From: Yersinia entomophaga
GTDB lineage: Bacteria > Pseudomonadota > Gammaproteobacteria > Enterobacterales > Enterobacteriaceae
Reading direction: 5' to 3'
Length of the DNA: 64,000 nucleotides
NCBI RefSeq assembly: GCF_001656035.1
Contig: NZ_CP010029.1
Location: forward strand, 1,747,610 to 1,811,609
Shown here: positions 33,071 to 42,800 of the stretch, piece after piece
How positions within the stretch are numbered: the first letter of the stretch is position 1
Layout of the letters: each line of letters begins with the position of its first letter
Made by a program: the position numbers and the translations under genes
The notes under the pieces: model-generated
What the model was told of the DNA's origin: nothing
The model's input: only the letters and a program-made list of their open reading frames with translations
Database searches by the model: none

Positions 33071-35173
33071 TTGTACCTGTTTGAAAGCCTGAATCTGCTG
33101 ATTCAACGTTACCTGCCAGAGGAGCAGATTAAGCGCCTCAAACAGGCATATCTTGTTGCGCGTGATGCTCACGAGGGTCAGACACGCTCCAGCGGTGAGC
33201 CTTATATTACTCACCCGGTTGCCGTGGCCTGTATCCTGGCGGAAATGCGACTCGACTACGAAACCCTGATGGCGGCGTTATTGCATGACGTCATCGAAGA
33301 CACGCCTGCGACATATCAAGATATGGAGCAACTGTTCGGGAAAAGCGTAGCTGAGTTGGTCGAGGGCGTATCCAAACTCGATAAATTAACCTTCCGCGAC
33401 AAGAAAGAGGCCCAGGCGGAAAACTTCCGCAAAATGATCATGGCGATGGTGCAGGATATCCGCGTCATTTTGATCAAACTGGCAGACCGCACGCACAATA
33501 TGCGCACTCTGGGTTCTTTACGCCCAGATAAACGCCGCCGCATAGCTCGTGAAACCCTCGAAATTTATAGCCCTTTAGCCCATCGTTTGGGTATTCATCA
33601 TTTGAAAACCGAGCTTGAAGAGCTGGGTTTTGAAGCGCTATATCCCAATCGCTACCGCGTCATCAAAGAAGTGGTAAAAGCCGCTCGCGGTAACCGTAAG
33701 GAAATGATTCAAAAAATCCTGTCGGAGATTGAGGGTAGGTTAACCGAAGCGGGTATACCTTGCCGGGTCAGTGGACGTGAAAAACACCTCTATTCGATCT
33801 ATTGCAAGATGAATCTTAAAGAGCAACGTTTTCACTCCATTATGGATATCTATGCTTTTCGCGTCATTGTGAAAGAAGTGGATACCTGTTACCGGGTTTT
33901 AGGCCAGGCTCATAGCCTGTACAAGCCGCGCCCCGGCAGAGTAAAAGACTACATTGCCATTCCCAAAGCTAACGGTTATCAATCGTTACATACCTCATTA
34001 ATTGGCCCTCACGGCGTTCCTGTCGAAGTACAAATTCGTACTGAAGATATGGACCAAATGGCCGAAATGGGTGTTGCCGCACACTGGGCTTATAAAGAAC
34101 AGGGCGAATCCGGCACCACGGCTCAAATCCGCGCCCAGCGCTGGATGCAGAGCCTGCTGGAATTACAGCAAAGCGCGGGCAGCTCATTTGAATTTATCGA
34201 AAGCGTAAAATCCGATCTGTTCCCCGATGAAATTTACGTTTTCACCCCAGAAGGTCGCATCGTCGAACTACCGGCGGGCGCAACGCCGGTAGACTTCGCC
34301 TACGCGGTACACACCGACATTGGCCATGCCTGCGTCGGTGCCCGTGTAGACCGCCAGCCTTACCCTCTTTCGCAGGCGCTTAGCAGCGGCCAAACCGTTG
34401 AGATTATTACCGCTCCGGGAGCCCGCCCTAACGCTGCATGGCTGAATTTTGTTGTGAGTTCAAAAGCCAGGGCCAAAATTCGTCAGTTGCTGAAAAACCT
34501 GAAACGCGATGAGTCCGTTAGCCTTGGCCGACGTTTACTGAATCACGCTTTGGGCAATGGCCGTAAGTTGGCAGATATTTCTCCGGAAAATATCCAGCAC
34601 GAACTGGATCGCATGAAACTGGCATCGGTAGACGATCTGCTGGCTGAAATCGGTTTAGGCAATGCCATGAGCGTAGTGGTTGCGAAAAATCTACTGGGTG
34701 ACCCTGCTAATATCGCCGCGTCAGGCACCAGAAAACTGCCAATTAAAGGCGCTGATGGTGTGTTGATTACCTTCGCTAAGTGTTGCAGACCTATTCCGGG
34801 CGACCCGATCATTGCGCATATTAGCCCAGGCAAAGGCTTGGTGATTCACCATGAATCCTGTCGGAATATCCGTGGCTATCAGAAAGAGCCAGAGAAATTC
34901 ATGGCGGTTGAATGGGATAAAGTCACCGAGCAAGAATTTATTGCCGAAATTAAAGTCGACATGTTCAATCAGCAAGGCGCTCTGGCTAACCTAACTGCGG
35001 CTATTAATGCGGCTGAATCAAACATTCAGAGTATGAATACCGAAGAGAAAGATGGCCGAATCTACAGCGCCTTTATTCGCCTGACAACGCGAGATCGTAT
35101 CCATTTGGCGAATATTATGCGTAAAATTCGTATCATGCCGGACGTAGTCAAAGTCAGCCGTAACCGCAATTAA
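33071..35173 (+). CDS. spoT: Bifunctional (p)ppGpp synthetase/hydrolase SpoT
   Basis: 700 residues. N-terminal HD hydrolase (HPVAVACILAEMRLDYETLM, ALLHDVIEDT), synthetase domain (about 200-330, SGREKHLYSIYCKM, YQSLHTSLIGPHG), TGS (IYVFTPEGRIVELPAGATPV), a zinc-finger/CC domain (CCRPIPGDPIIAH) and a C-terminal ACT domain. As in E. coli, it starts with TTG (33071) and nothing in frame upstream is better. Balances alarmone levels in response to fatty acid, carbon and iron stress. Six bases precede trmH. Confidence 0.98.
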   Translation: MYLFESLNLLIQRYLPEEQIKRLKQAYLVARDAHEGQTRSSGEPYITHPVAVACILAEMRLDYETLMAALLHDVIEDTPATYQDMEQLFGKSVAELVEGVSKLDKLTFRDKKEAQAENFRKMIMAMVQDIRVILIKLADRTHNMRTLGSLRPDKRRRIARETLEIYSPLAHRLGIHHLKTELEELGFEALYPNRYRVIKEVVKAARGNRKEMIQKILSEIEGRLTEAGIPCRVSGREKHLYSIYCKMNLKEQRFHSIMDIYAFRVIVKEVDTCYRVLGQAHSLYKPRPGRVKDYIAIPKANGYQSLHTSLIGPHGVPVEVQIRTEDMDQMAEMGVAAHWAYKEQGESGTTAQIRAQRWMQSLLELQQSAGSSFEFIESVKSDLFPDEIYVFTPEGRIVELPAGATPVDFAYAVHTDIGHACVGARVDRQPYPLSQALSSGQTVEIITAPGARPNAAWLNFVVSSKARAKIRQLLKNLKRDESVSLGRRLLNHALGNGRKLADISPENIQHELDRMKLASVDDLLAEIGLGNAMSVVVAKNLLGDPANIAASGTRKLPIKGADGVLITFAKCCRPIPGDPIIAHISPGKGLVIHHESCRNIRGYQKEPEKFMAVEWDKVTEQEFIAEIKVDMFNQQGALANLTAAINAAESNIQSMNTEEKDGRIYSAFIRLTTRDRIHLANIMRKIRIMPDVVKVSRNRN

Positions 35174-35178
35174 GGCCT

Positions 35179-35871
35179 ATGAATCCCCAACGCTATGCGC
35201 GGATTTGTGAAATGCTTGCCACCAGACAGCCGGATTTAACCGTCTGTCTGGAGCAAGTACATAAACCCCACAATGTTTCCGCAATCATTCGTACCGCTGA
35301 TGCCGTAGGCATTCATCAAATCCATGCAATTTGGCCCACCGCAGAAATGAATACCCTGCTGTCTGCTGCCGCTGGCAGCAATAGTTGGGTTCAGGTTAAA
35401 ACACATCCCGAAATTAGCGGTGCGGTCCAACATTTCAAAACCCAGGGTATGCAGATTCTGGCGACACATCTTTCTGATAACGCCGTTGATTTCAGAGAAA
35501 TTGATTACACTCGCCCAACCTGTATTCTGATGGGGCAGGAAAAAACCGGTATTTCAAAAGAGGCCTTAGCGCTGGCCGATCGCGATATCATTATTCCGAT
35601 GATCGGGATGGTGCAATCTCTAAACGTTTCCGTTGCCTCTGCGTTGATTCTGTACGAAGCTCAGCGACAGCGGCAAAATGCCGGAATGTATCAGCGTGCA
35701 GCTAGCGTGTTGGATAAAGATGAGCAGCAACGGCTGCTGTTCGAAGGCGGTTATCCGGTTTTGGCACAGGTTGCCAAACGCAAGGGTCTGCCTCCTCCTC
35801 ATATCGATGAGCATGGCCAGATTATTGCCGAGCCGCAATGGTGGTCTGCTATGCAAGCAACGGAGTCGTAA
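35179..35871 (+). CDS. trmH: tRNA (guanosine-2'-O-)-methyltransferase
   Basis: SPOUT-family enzyme that methylates G18 in the tRNA D-loop. 230 residues. The trefoil-knot motifs are clear: HNVSAIIRTADAVG, LMGQEKTGISKEALALAD and IPMIGMVQSLNVSVASALIL. Start codon follows the spoT stop by five bases and its stop abuts the recG ATG, consistent with the rpoZ-spoT-trmH-recG operon. Confidence 0.97.
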   Translation: MNPQRYARICEMLATRQPDLTVCLEQVHKPHNVSAIIRTADAVGIHQIHAIWPTAEMNTLLSAAAGSNSWVQVKTHPEISGAVQHFKTQGMQILATHLSDNAVDFREIDYTRPTCILMGQEKTGISKEALALADRDIIIPMIGMVQSLNVSVASALILYEAQRQRQNAGMYQRAASVLDKDEQQRLLFEGGYPVLAQVAKRKGLPPPHIDEHGQIIAEPQWWSAMQATES

Positions 35872-37953
35872 ATGAAAGGCCACCTGCTCGATGCCGTTCC
35901 CCTGAGTACACTCTCCGGCGTTGGCGCAAGTCAGGCTGGCAAGTTGGCGAAAATGGGGCTGGAAACCATTCAGGATCTGTTGCTCCATCTACCTCTGCGT
36001 TACGAAGACCGCACCCGCCTTTATCGTATCGGTGACCTGCTACCTGGCATTTTTGCAACCGTGGAAGGCGAAGTGCTGCGCTCTGATATTAGCTTTGGCC
36101 GCCGTCGAATGCTGACCTGTCAGATAAGCGACGGCAGCGGTATTCTTACCCTACGCTTCTTCAATTTTAACGCTGCGATGAAAAACAGCCTGTCCCCCGG
36201 CAAGCATGTTATCGCCTATGGAGAAGCTAAGCGCGGCAACCACGGGCCGGAAATCATTCATCCGGAATATCGAGTACATGGAGAAAATACGGGTATTGAA
36301 TTACAAGAGTCTCTGACTCCAGTTTATCCCACGACTGAAGGTATTCGTCAGGCAACGCTGCGTAAGCTCATCGATCAGGCACTAGCCTTACTTGATATCA
36401 GCGCTATCGCAGAGTTACTGCCGCAGGAACTCAGCCGCACGCTTATCAGTTTGCCAGATGCTATTCATACCCTGCATCGCCCACCAGCAGATATTCAGTT
36501 AACCGATCTGGAGCAAGGGAAACATCCGGCACAGCGCCGATTAATATTGGAAGAACTGCTGGCTCATAATCTCAGTATGCTGGCTGTACGGGCGGGAGCA
36601 CAAAGCTACAAGGCTTTGCCGTTGCTCGCTGAAGAACAGCTAAAACAACGTTTTCTGGCTAATCTCCCCTTTAAACCAACCTCTGCTCAACAAAGGGTTG
36701 TGGGTGAAATTGAACAAGATCTGACTAACCCTTTCCCCATGATGCGATTGATTCAGGGTGACGTGGGCTCGGGTAAAACACTGGTTGCCGCTCTGGCGGC
36801 GCTGCGGGCTATCGCTCATGGCAAGCAGGTCGCGCTGATGGCACCGACGGAATTATTAGCAGAACAGCACGCAAATACCTTCCGTCAGTGGTTCGAACCA
36901 CTGGGGCTGGAAGTCGGCTGGCTGGCTGGTAAACAGAAAGGCAAGGCGCGGCTGGCACAGCAGGAAGCCGTTGCCAGTGGACGGGTTTCCATGGTGGTGG
37001 GTACTCACGCTATCTTTCAGGAACAGGTGCAGTTCTCAGGGCTGGCGCTGGTTATTATTGATGAACAACATCGGTTTGGTGTTCATCAGCGTTTGGCGTT
37101 ATGGGAAAAAGGCGAGGAACAAGGTTTCCATCCTCATCAGTTGATTATGACCGCCACCCCAATTCCTCGCACATTGGCGATGACCGCATATGCTGATTTA
37201 GATACTTCGGTTATTGATGAATTACCTCCGGGAAGAACGCCGGTCACTACCGTTGCCATTCCGGATACCCGGCGCAGCGATATTATTGCCAGGGTGAAAA
37301 ACGCCTGTCTGGAAGAAGGCCGTCAGGCTTATTGGGTCTGCACGTTGATTGAAGAATCAGAATTACTGGAAGCGCAAGCAGCGGAAGTGACCTGCGAGGA
37401 GTTGAAAGCAGCCCTGCCGGAGATAAAAGTCGGTTTAGTACATGGCCGAATGAAAGCCGCGGAAAAACAATCGGTTATGCAATCATTCAAACAAGGGGAA
37501 TTGCAGCTGCTGGTTGCAACCACGGTGATTGAAGTGGGTGTCGATGTCCCTAACGCCAGCCTGATGATTATTGATAACCCGGAGCGCCTCGGTTTAGCTC
37601 AGTTGCACCAGCTGCGTGGTCGGGTCGGGCGCGGTGCAGTGGCCTCTCACTGTGTGCTGCTGTATAAAACTCCGCTCAGTAAAACGGCTCAAATGCGCTT
37701 GCAGGTTTTACGAGACAGTAACGATGGGTTTGTTATTGCGCAGAAAGACTTGGAAATACGCGGCCCCGGCGAATTATTAGGTACGCGGCAAACCGGTAGT
37801 GCAGAGTTCAAAGTTGCTGATTTAATGAGAGATCAGGCTATGTTGCCTGAGGTTCAGCGCATTGCCCGTCACCTTCAACAGCAATATCCTGAAAGTGCAA
37901 AAGCGCTGATTGAACGTTGGCTGCCAGAGCGATCTCGCTACACCAACGCTTAA
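35872..37953 (+). CDS. recG: ATP-dependent DNA helicase RecG
   Basis: 693 residues. N-terminal wedge/OB domain (about 50-150), then SF2 helicase motifs: I GDVGSGKTLVAALA, II DEQH (VIIDEQHRFGVHQRL), III TATPIPRT, IV-VI including TTVIEVGVDVPNAS and QLRGRVGRG, and the C-terminal TRG motif around RGPGELLGTRQTG. Remodels stalled forks and recombination intermediates. Begins immediately after the trmH stop; a terminator shared with convergent gltS follows. Confidence 0.98.
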   Translation: MKGHLLDAVPLSTLSGVGASQAGKLAKMGLETIQDLLLHLPLRYEDRTRLYRIGDLLPGIFATVEGEVLRSDISFGRRRMLTCQISDGSGILTLRFFNFNAAMKNSLSPGKHVIAYGEAKRGNHGPEIIHPEYRVHGENTGIELQESLTPVYPTTEGIRQATLRKLIDQALALLDISAIAELLPQELSRTLISLPDAIHTLHRPPADIQLTDLEQGKHPAQRRLILEELLAHNLSMLAVRAGAQSYKALPLLAEEQLKQRFLANLPFKPTSAQQRVVGEIEQDLTNPFPMMRLIQGDVGSGKTLVAALAALRAIAHGKQVALMAPTELLAEQHANTFRQWFEPLGLEVGWLAGKQKGKARLAQQEAVASGRVSMVVGTHAIFQEQVQFSGLALVIIDEQHRFGVHQRLALWEKGEEQGFHPHQLIMTATPIPRTLAMTAYADLDTSVIDELPPGRTPVTTVAIPDTRRSDIIARVKNACLEEGRQAYWVCTLIEESELLEAQAAEVTCEELKAALPEIKVGLVHGRMKAAEKQSVMQSFKQGELQLLVATTVIEVGVDVPNASLMIIDNPERLGLAQLHQLRGRVGRGAVASHCVLLYKTPLSKTAQMRLQVLRDSNDGFVIAQKDLEIRGPGELLGTRQTGSAEFKVADLMRDQAMLPEVQRIARHLQQQYPESAKALIERWLPERSRYTNA

Positions 37954-37960
37954 ATATTAT

Positions 37961-37987
37961 AAGGGAAAGCCATTGCGGCTTTCCCTT
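37961..37987. terminator. Bidirectional terminator between recG and gltS
   Basis: AAGGGAAAGCC at 37961-37971 pairs with GGCTTTCCCTT at 37977-37987 across a five-base loop, followed by T residues on the plus strand and preceded by AT-rich sequence for the opposite direction. Confidence 0.85.
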
Positions 37988-37999
37988 TAAACACCGACT

Positions 38000-39214
38000 T
38001 TAGCCCGCAACTGCTGGGAATATTGGCAGCAACAGATAAAGTTTTATCACAATCGCATTGACGATATCGATGAAGAAAGCACCAACCATTGGCACAACCA
38101 AGAATGCCAAATGAGAAGGGCCGAAACGATCGGTAATCGCCTGCATATTAGCGATTGCCGTCGGCGTCGCGCCTAAGCCGAAACCACAGTGACCCGCAGC
38201 CAACACAGCCGCATCATAGTTTTTACCCATCACTCGGTAAGTCACAAAGATTGCGTATAGCGCCATCGCCAACGCCTGAACCACCAGAATAACCAGCATT
38301 GGTAAAGCCAGGGAAGCCAGCTCCCAAAGTTTGAGGCTCATCAGCGCCATTGCCAAAAACAGCGACAAACTGACGTTACCCAGCACGGAAACCGCACGGT
38401 CAAACACCTTGTAAAAGCCAACCATAGCCAGACCGTTGCTAAGGATCACGCCAACAAACAGCACGCAAACAAAGGTCGGTAATTCAAACATTGTGCCCTG
38501 TAGCAAGGCTGCAATGTGATGCCCTGCCATCAAACAAATGGCAATCATCGCAATGGTTTCGACCATCACCAACGGCGTAATCAGACGGCCAGTAGATGGT
38601 TTTTCAAATGCAGATGGCAGCTCGCTATCTTCCGGTTTTCCATCCGGCGTAGAAGAATGCTTCACCAGATAACGGGCCACAGGGCCGCCGATCAATCCAC
38701 CTAAAACCAGGCCGAATGTGGCACAAGCCATTGCTACTTCGGTAGCATTTTCAAAACCATAACGCTCGACGAACAGTTTACTCCACGCCGCACCGGTTCC
38801 GTGACCACCGGAAAGCGTGATAGAACCCGCCAATAGGCCCATCAAAGGATCTAGCCCCATCAGCTTCGCTAACGCGATACCGATGGCGTTCTGCATTAAT
38901 AGCAGGCCGACTACCACAAAAACGAATACGCTTAACGCTTTCCCGCCGGCACGCAGGCTGGCCAGATTCGCGTTCAAGCCTATGGTGGCAAAGAAAGTCA
39001 GCATTAGCGGATCTTTGAGGGACATATCAAAGCTGATTTCCCAGCCAAGAGTTTTTTGCACCAGCAATAACAGCAGAGCTACCAGCAAACCACCGGCAAC
39101 AGGTTCGGGAATTGTATATTTAGTTAGGAAGGGAACCGATTGTACGAGTTTACGCCCTAGTAACAGAACCAGTGTGGCCGCTACGAGCGTGCCATAGGTA
39201 TCGAGATGAAACAT
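38000..39214 (-). CDS. gltS: Sodium/glutamate symporter
   Basis: 404 residues and about ten transmembrane segments in two inverted halves; matches E. coli GltS closely. Signature regions: TIPEPVAGGLLVAL, FFATIGLNANLASLR, SGGHGTGAAWSKLF and AAGHCGFGLGATPTAIANMQ. The start is the ATG at 39214 with GGAG upstream; 23 extra in-frame codons before it lack family similarity. Divergent from xanP. Confidence 0.97.
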   Translation of the reverse strand: MFHLDTYGTLVAATLVLLLGRKLVQSVPFLTKYTIPEPVAGGLLVALLLLLVQKTLGWEISFDMSLKDPLMLTFFATIGLNANLASLRAGGKALSVFVFVVVGLLLMQNAIGIALAKLMGLDPLMGLLAGSITLSGGHGTGAAWSKLFVERYGFENATEVAMACATFGLVLGGLIGGPVARYLVKHSSTPDGKPEDSELPSAFEKPSTGRLITPLVMVETIAMIAICLMAGHHIAALLQGTMFELPTFVCVLFVGVILSNGLAMVGFYKVFDRAVSVLGNVSLSLFLAMALMSLKLWELASLALPMLVILVVQALAMALYAIFVTYRVMGKNYDAAVLAAGHCGFGLGATPTAIANMQAITDRFGPSHLAFLVVPMVGAFFIDIVNAIVIKLYLLLPIFPAVAG

Positions 39215-39383
39215 CCTGGTACTCCATGTAATTAAAATATCTAATAAAAATATGACGTTAGCCGAATCCTTAAAAAACGCCAAAGCAGGTTAGGGTGGAT
39301 TAGAAAAAAAAACGCTGAGAATTACAAGTTTGGTGAGATAAAAATGCGAGCAGGCAACAAATGCGTATTTTGAAAAAATCGAA

Positions 39384-39399
39384 GCGCAACCGATTGCTT
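39384..39399. promoter_or_regulatory. Candidate PurR operator upstream of xanP
   Basis: GCGCAACCGATTGCTT contains the palindromic PurR core GCAAnCGnTTGC without mismatch and fits the 16-base consensus at 12 positions. It lies 54 bases before the xanP ATG, a suitable place for purine repression of a xanthine permease. Not tested against the real -10/-35, which I could not define. Confidence 0.5.
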
Positions 39400-39452
39400 T
39401 TGTGAAGCGGATCATTAAAATGCCCCCTTTGCCGATTCTGGAATGCCAACCC

Positions 39453-40844
39453 ATGACCACGCAATCCGCCGAGCTAAAGACCTCACGGCCGGCCTCTCAT
39501 ACTAATGCACCCAGCGAACTGATTTACCGATTGGAAGATCGTCCACCGTTGCCACAAACCCTATTTGCCGCTTGTCAGCATTTATTAGCCATGTTTGTGG
39601 CGGTGATCACTCCCGCGCTGCTTATCTGCCAGGCTTTAGGTTTACCGGCGCAGGATACCCAGCGAATTATTAGTATGTCCCTATTTGCGTCAGGACTCGC
39701 CTCTATTTTACAAATAAAAACCTGGGGACCCGTGGGTTCTGGTCTGTTATCGATTCAGGGCACCAGTTTCAACTTTGTTTCTCCGCTGATTATGGGCGGG
39801 CTGGCGTTGAAAAATGGCGGTGCCGATATCCCGACCATGATGGCCGCGCTGTTTGGTACGCTAATGGTCGCGTCTTGCACCGAGATCCTGCTATCTCGCG
39901 TTTTGCATTTGGCTCGTCGCATTATTACGCCGTTGGTTTCCGGCATTGTCGTGATGATTATCGGCCTATCGCTGATTCAGGTTGGCCTGACATCCATTGG
40001 TGGCGGATATGGCGCGATGAGCGATCATACCTTTGGCTCACCGAAAAACTTATTACTCGCCGGCGCGGTGTTGGTCGTTATTATCCTGCTAAACCGTCAG
40101 CGCAATCCGTACCTGCGCGTTGCTTCATTAGTCATAGCAATGGCCGTTGGCTATCTGTTGGCTTGGGCTATGGATATGCTGCCAGCCAGCCAACCTGCTG
40201 CCGAAACGGCTCTAATAACCATTCCAACGCCGTTTTATTACGGTTTATCCTTTGACTGGAACCTATTGATTCCGCTGATGCTGATCTTTATGGTGACTTC
40301 ACTGGAAACAATCGGTGATATCACTGCCACTTCTGACGTTTCCGAACAACCGGTCAGCGGCCCGCTATATATGAAGCGTTTGAAAGGCGGCGTATTGGCG
40401 AACGGTTTGAATTCAATGGTTTCAGCCATCTTCAATACCTTCCCAAATTCATGCTTCGGTCAGAATAACGGCGTTATTCAGCTCACCGGCGTAGCCAGCC
40501 GTTACGTGGGGTTTGTCGTTGCTCTGATGCTGATTCTGTTGGGCCTGTTCCCTGCGGTAGCCGGTTTTGTACAGCATATCCCTGAGCCAGTATTAGGCGG
40601 CGCGACCATCGTCATGTTCGGCACTATTGCCGCATCCGGCGTACGCATTGTCTCTCGCGAAACCCTAAATCGTCGGGCGATTATGATTATGGCTCTTTCA
40701 TTGGCGGTAGGTATGGGCGTGGCTCAGCAACCGCTGATTCTACAGTTTGCTCCTGATTGGATTAAAACCTTGCTGTCTTCGGGCATTGCCGCCGGTGGCA
40801 TCACCGCTATCGTGCTGAATCTGATCTTCCCGCAGGAAAAGTAG
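39453..40844 (+). CDS. xanP: Xanthine permease XanP (NCS2 family)
   Basis: 463 residues from the ATG at 39453, the length of E. coli XanP, with GGAA upstream; an earlier in-frame ATG at 39402 is less likely. Fourteen-helix NCS2 fold: [20 protein letters not shown], the [13 protein letters not shown] substrate loop, [20 protein letters not shown] and the NAT signature region [18 protein letters not shown]. Imports xanthine with protons. Divergent from gltS and upstream of yicH, as in E. coli. Confidence 0.96.
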   Translation: MTTQSAELKTSRPASHTNAPSELIYRLEDRPPLPQTLFAACQHLLAMFVAVITPALLICQALGLPAQDTQRIISMSLFASGLASILQIKTWGPVGSGLLSIQGTSFNFVSPLIMGGLALKNGGADIPTMMAALFGTLMVASCTEILLSRVLHLARRIITPLVSGIVVMIIGLSLIQVGLTSIGGGYGAMSDHTFGSPKNLLLAGAVLVVIILLNRQRNPYLRVASLVIAMAVGYLLAWAMDMLPASQPAAETALITIPTPFYYGLSFDWNLLIPLMLIFMVTSLETIGDITATSDVSEQPVSGPLYMKRLKGGVLANGLNSMVSAIFNTFPNSCFGQNNGVIQLTGVASRYVGFVVALMLILLGLFPAVAGFVQHIPEPVLGGATIVMFGTIAASGVRIVSRETLNRRAIMIMALSLAVGMGVAQQPLILQFAPDWIKTLLSSGIAAGGITAIVLNLIFPQEK

Positions 40845-40876
40845 CTTCCCTGGAAGTGACCCCCATAAATAAATCC

Positions 40877-40912
40877 AAATGGTCGATGCTATTGCAGCAT
40901 TGACCATTTTTT
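40877..40912 (+). terminator. Terminator after xanP
   Basis: AAATGGTCGATGCT (40877-40890) pairs with AGCATTGACCATTT (40896-40909), one mismatch, five-base loop, followed by TTTTAT. Confidence 0.88.
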
Positions 40913-41002
40913 ATTCCTGATTAAAGGATTGTCTATTGAGGTCAGGGTCGAATTGCGGCATAAACGGAGATAACTTCACGCCAACAGACTGAGATTTACC
41001 AG

Positions 41003-42694
41003 ATGAAAACTATCGGAAAAGTACTCCTGACGCTGTTACTGCTCCTGATGTTGCTGGTAGCCATCGCTTATTTACTGTTGCAAACCAGTTGGGGAGCTAA
41101 AAACCTCAGCCGCTGGGTGAGCGATAGCAGCCAATATCAGCTATCTCTGGGTAAAATCGATCACGATTGGTCTCAGCCGGGGCAGATTACCTTCAGCGAT
41201 GTCATGATTTCGCAAACCAACAAGCCCGTCTTTCTTAACGCTGGGCAGGTTGTTTTTGGGCTCAGCTGGCGTCAAATTACCGAGCCACGACACTTCCGCA
41301 GCCTACTGTTACAACAGGGCAGCCTAAATCTGGACGCGCCTTCCCCAGCGTTAAATATTCAGGCCGATACGCTACGGCTGGCAAATATGGCGCTAAATAC
41401 CGCTTCGCCCGGTTCAAGCATTCAAGGTAAGAATATCACTGGCGGTATTATTCCGTGGCAACCCAAAGCTGGCGATCGCTTGGGTGAGAACAACCAATTT
41501 CAGCTTAGCGCCGATGAGCTAACCATCGGTGGGAATGCTTTCGAAAATGTCTTTGTACAAGGTACAAAAAACAAACAGGCGCTTAAACTCACTAACTTCG
41601 GTGCCAATATCGCCCAAGGGGAACTGACCGGTGAAGCGAGTCGCGAGCAGGATGGCCGCTGGCAGGTAGAGCATTTGCGTCTCAGTAATGTGCGCCTGCA
41701 AACCGCGAAGACGCTGGACGATCTGTGGCATAGCTATACGCAACTGCCGCCGGTCACGGTTAAACGTTTCGATTTGATCGATGCGCGAGTCGAAGGCAAT
41801 AACTGGGCGTTTAACGATTTGGATCTCACGCTAAAGAATGTGGCGTTTGAAAAAGGTGATTGGCGTAGCGCCGACGGCGAGCTAGCGCTTAATGCGGGGG
41901 ATATTATCAAGGGTGATATCCATCTGATCGACCCTATGCTGACGCTGGAACTTTCCGATAACGGTGCGGCGATTAAACAATTTTCTACCCGCTGGCAAAA
42001 CGGGCTGATCCGAGCTACCGGTAACTGGAACCGAGCCAATCATCAGTTACAGCTTAATGAGCTGGCGATTGTTTCTCTAGAATATACGTTGCCGGAAAAC
42101 TGGCGGCAGCTCTGGCAAAAGCCACTACCGAGCTGGCTAGCAGCAGTACAGATCAATAAGCTATCCGCCAGCCGTAACCTGCTGATTGATATCAATCCTG
42201 ATTTCCCATTCCAGCTCACCGCGCTGGACGGTTTTGGCAGCGATCTGGTACTGGCAAAAAATAGCCAGTGGGGAGTTTGGTCTGGTTCACTAACGCTTAA
42301 TGCAGGTAATGCTACCTTCAACCGCAATGATTTGCGCCGCCCATCATTGGCTCTCACCGCTAATGATCAGCGAATAACCTTCAGCGATCTCAGCGCATTC
42401 ACACCGGAAGGCTTACTGGAAGCCCAAGCTGAAATCGGGCAATCCGCAGAGCGCCCATTCTCTCTAACGCTGACGGGGCGTTCGGTGGATGTAAATTTCT
42501 TGCACAATTGGGGGTGGCCAAAACTGCCGTTCGAAGGCAAAGGAAATCTGAATGTGCAGCTAAAAGGCAGTCTGGCTCAGAGCATTCCCTTTAAAAGCTC
42601 GCTGAACGGCTCTTTAAAGGCGATAGAGAACGGCGGGCAACAAGTTGACCAACTGATGCAGGCTGGCGAAGTGAACGGCGTGACAACGCCCTGA
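41003..42694 (+). CDS. yicH: AsmA family protein YicH
   Basis: 563 residues. One N-terminal membrane segment (VLLTLLLLLMLLVAIAYLLL), then a long periplasmic beta-rich region of the AsmA type: TSWGAKNLSRWVSDSSQYQL, RQLTEPRHF-like QITEPRHFRS and NPDFPFQLTALDGFG match E. coli YicH. AsmA-like proteins form periplasmic grooves linked to phospholipid transport and outer-membrane homeostasis; the role of this member is inferred. Convergent with fabY, which is not its E. coli neighbour. Confidence 0.92.
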   Translation: MKTIGKVLLTLLLLLMLLVAIAYLLLQTSWGAKNLSRWVSDSSQYQLSLGKIDHDWSQPGQITFSDVMISQTNKPVFLNAGQVVFGLSWRQITEPRHFRSLLLQQGSLNLDAPSPALNIQADTLRLANMALNTASPGSSIQGKNITGGIIPWQPKAGDRLGENNQFQLSADELTIGGNAFENVFVQGTKNKQALKLTNFGANIAQGELTGEASREQDGRWQVEHLRLSNVRLQTAKTLDDLWHSYTQLPPVTVKRFDLIDARVEGNNWAFNDLDLTLKNVAFEKGDWRSADGELALNAGDIIKGDIHLIDPMLTLELSDNGAAIKQFSTRWQNGLIRATGNWNRANHQLQLNELAIVSLEYTLPENWRQLWQKPLPSWLAAVQINKLSASRNLLIDINPDFPFQLTALDGFGSDLVLAKNSQWGVWSGSLTLNAGNATFNRNDLRRPSLALTANDQRITFSDLSAFTPEGLLEAQAEIGQSAERPFSLTLTGRSVDVNFLHNWGWPKLPFEGKGNLNVQLKGSLAQSIPFKSSLNGSLKAIENGGQQVDQLMQAGEVNGVTTP

Positions 42695-42746
42695 GGCAAT
42701 ATAATTCGGGTTCTAACTGCTATTCTAACAACTAACCGACGTCGCA

Positions 42747-42778
42747 CGAGGTTGTAGCCGTGATCTGCTGCAACCTCG
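42747..42778. terminator. Hairpin between convergent yicH and fabY
   Basis: CGAGGTTG at 42747-42754 pairs with CAACCTCG at 42771-42778 over a 16-base loop that can pair further. No T-run, so assignment as a terminator rests on position between convergent genes. Confidence 0.5.
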
Positions 42779-42800
42779 CGCAAGAGGGGATAAGCGGCGG

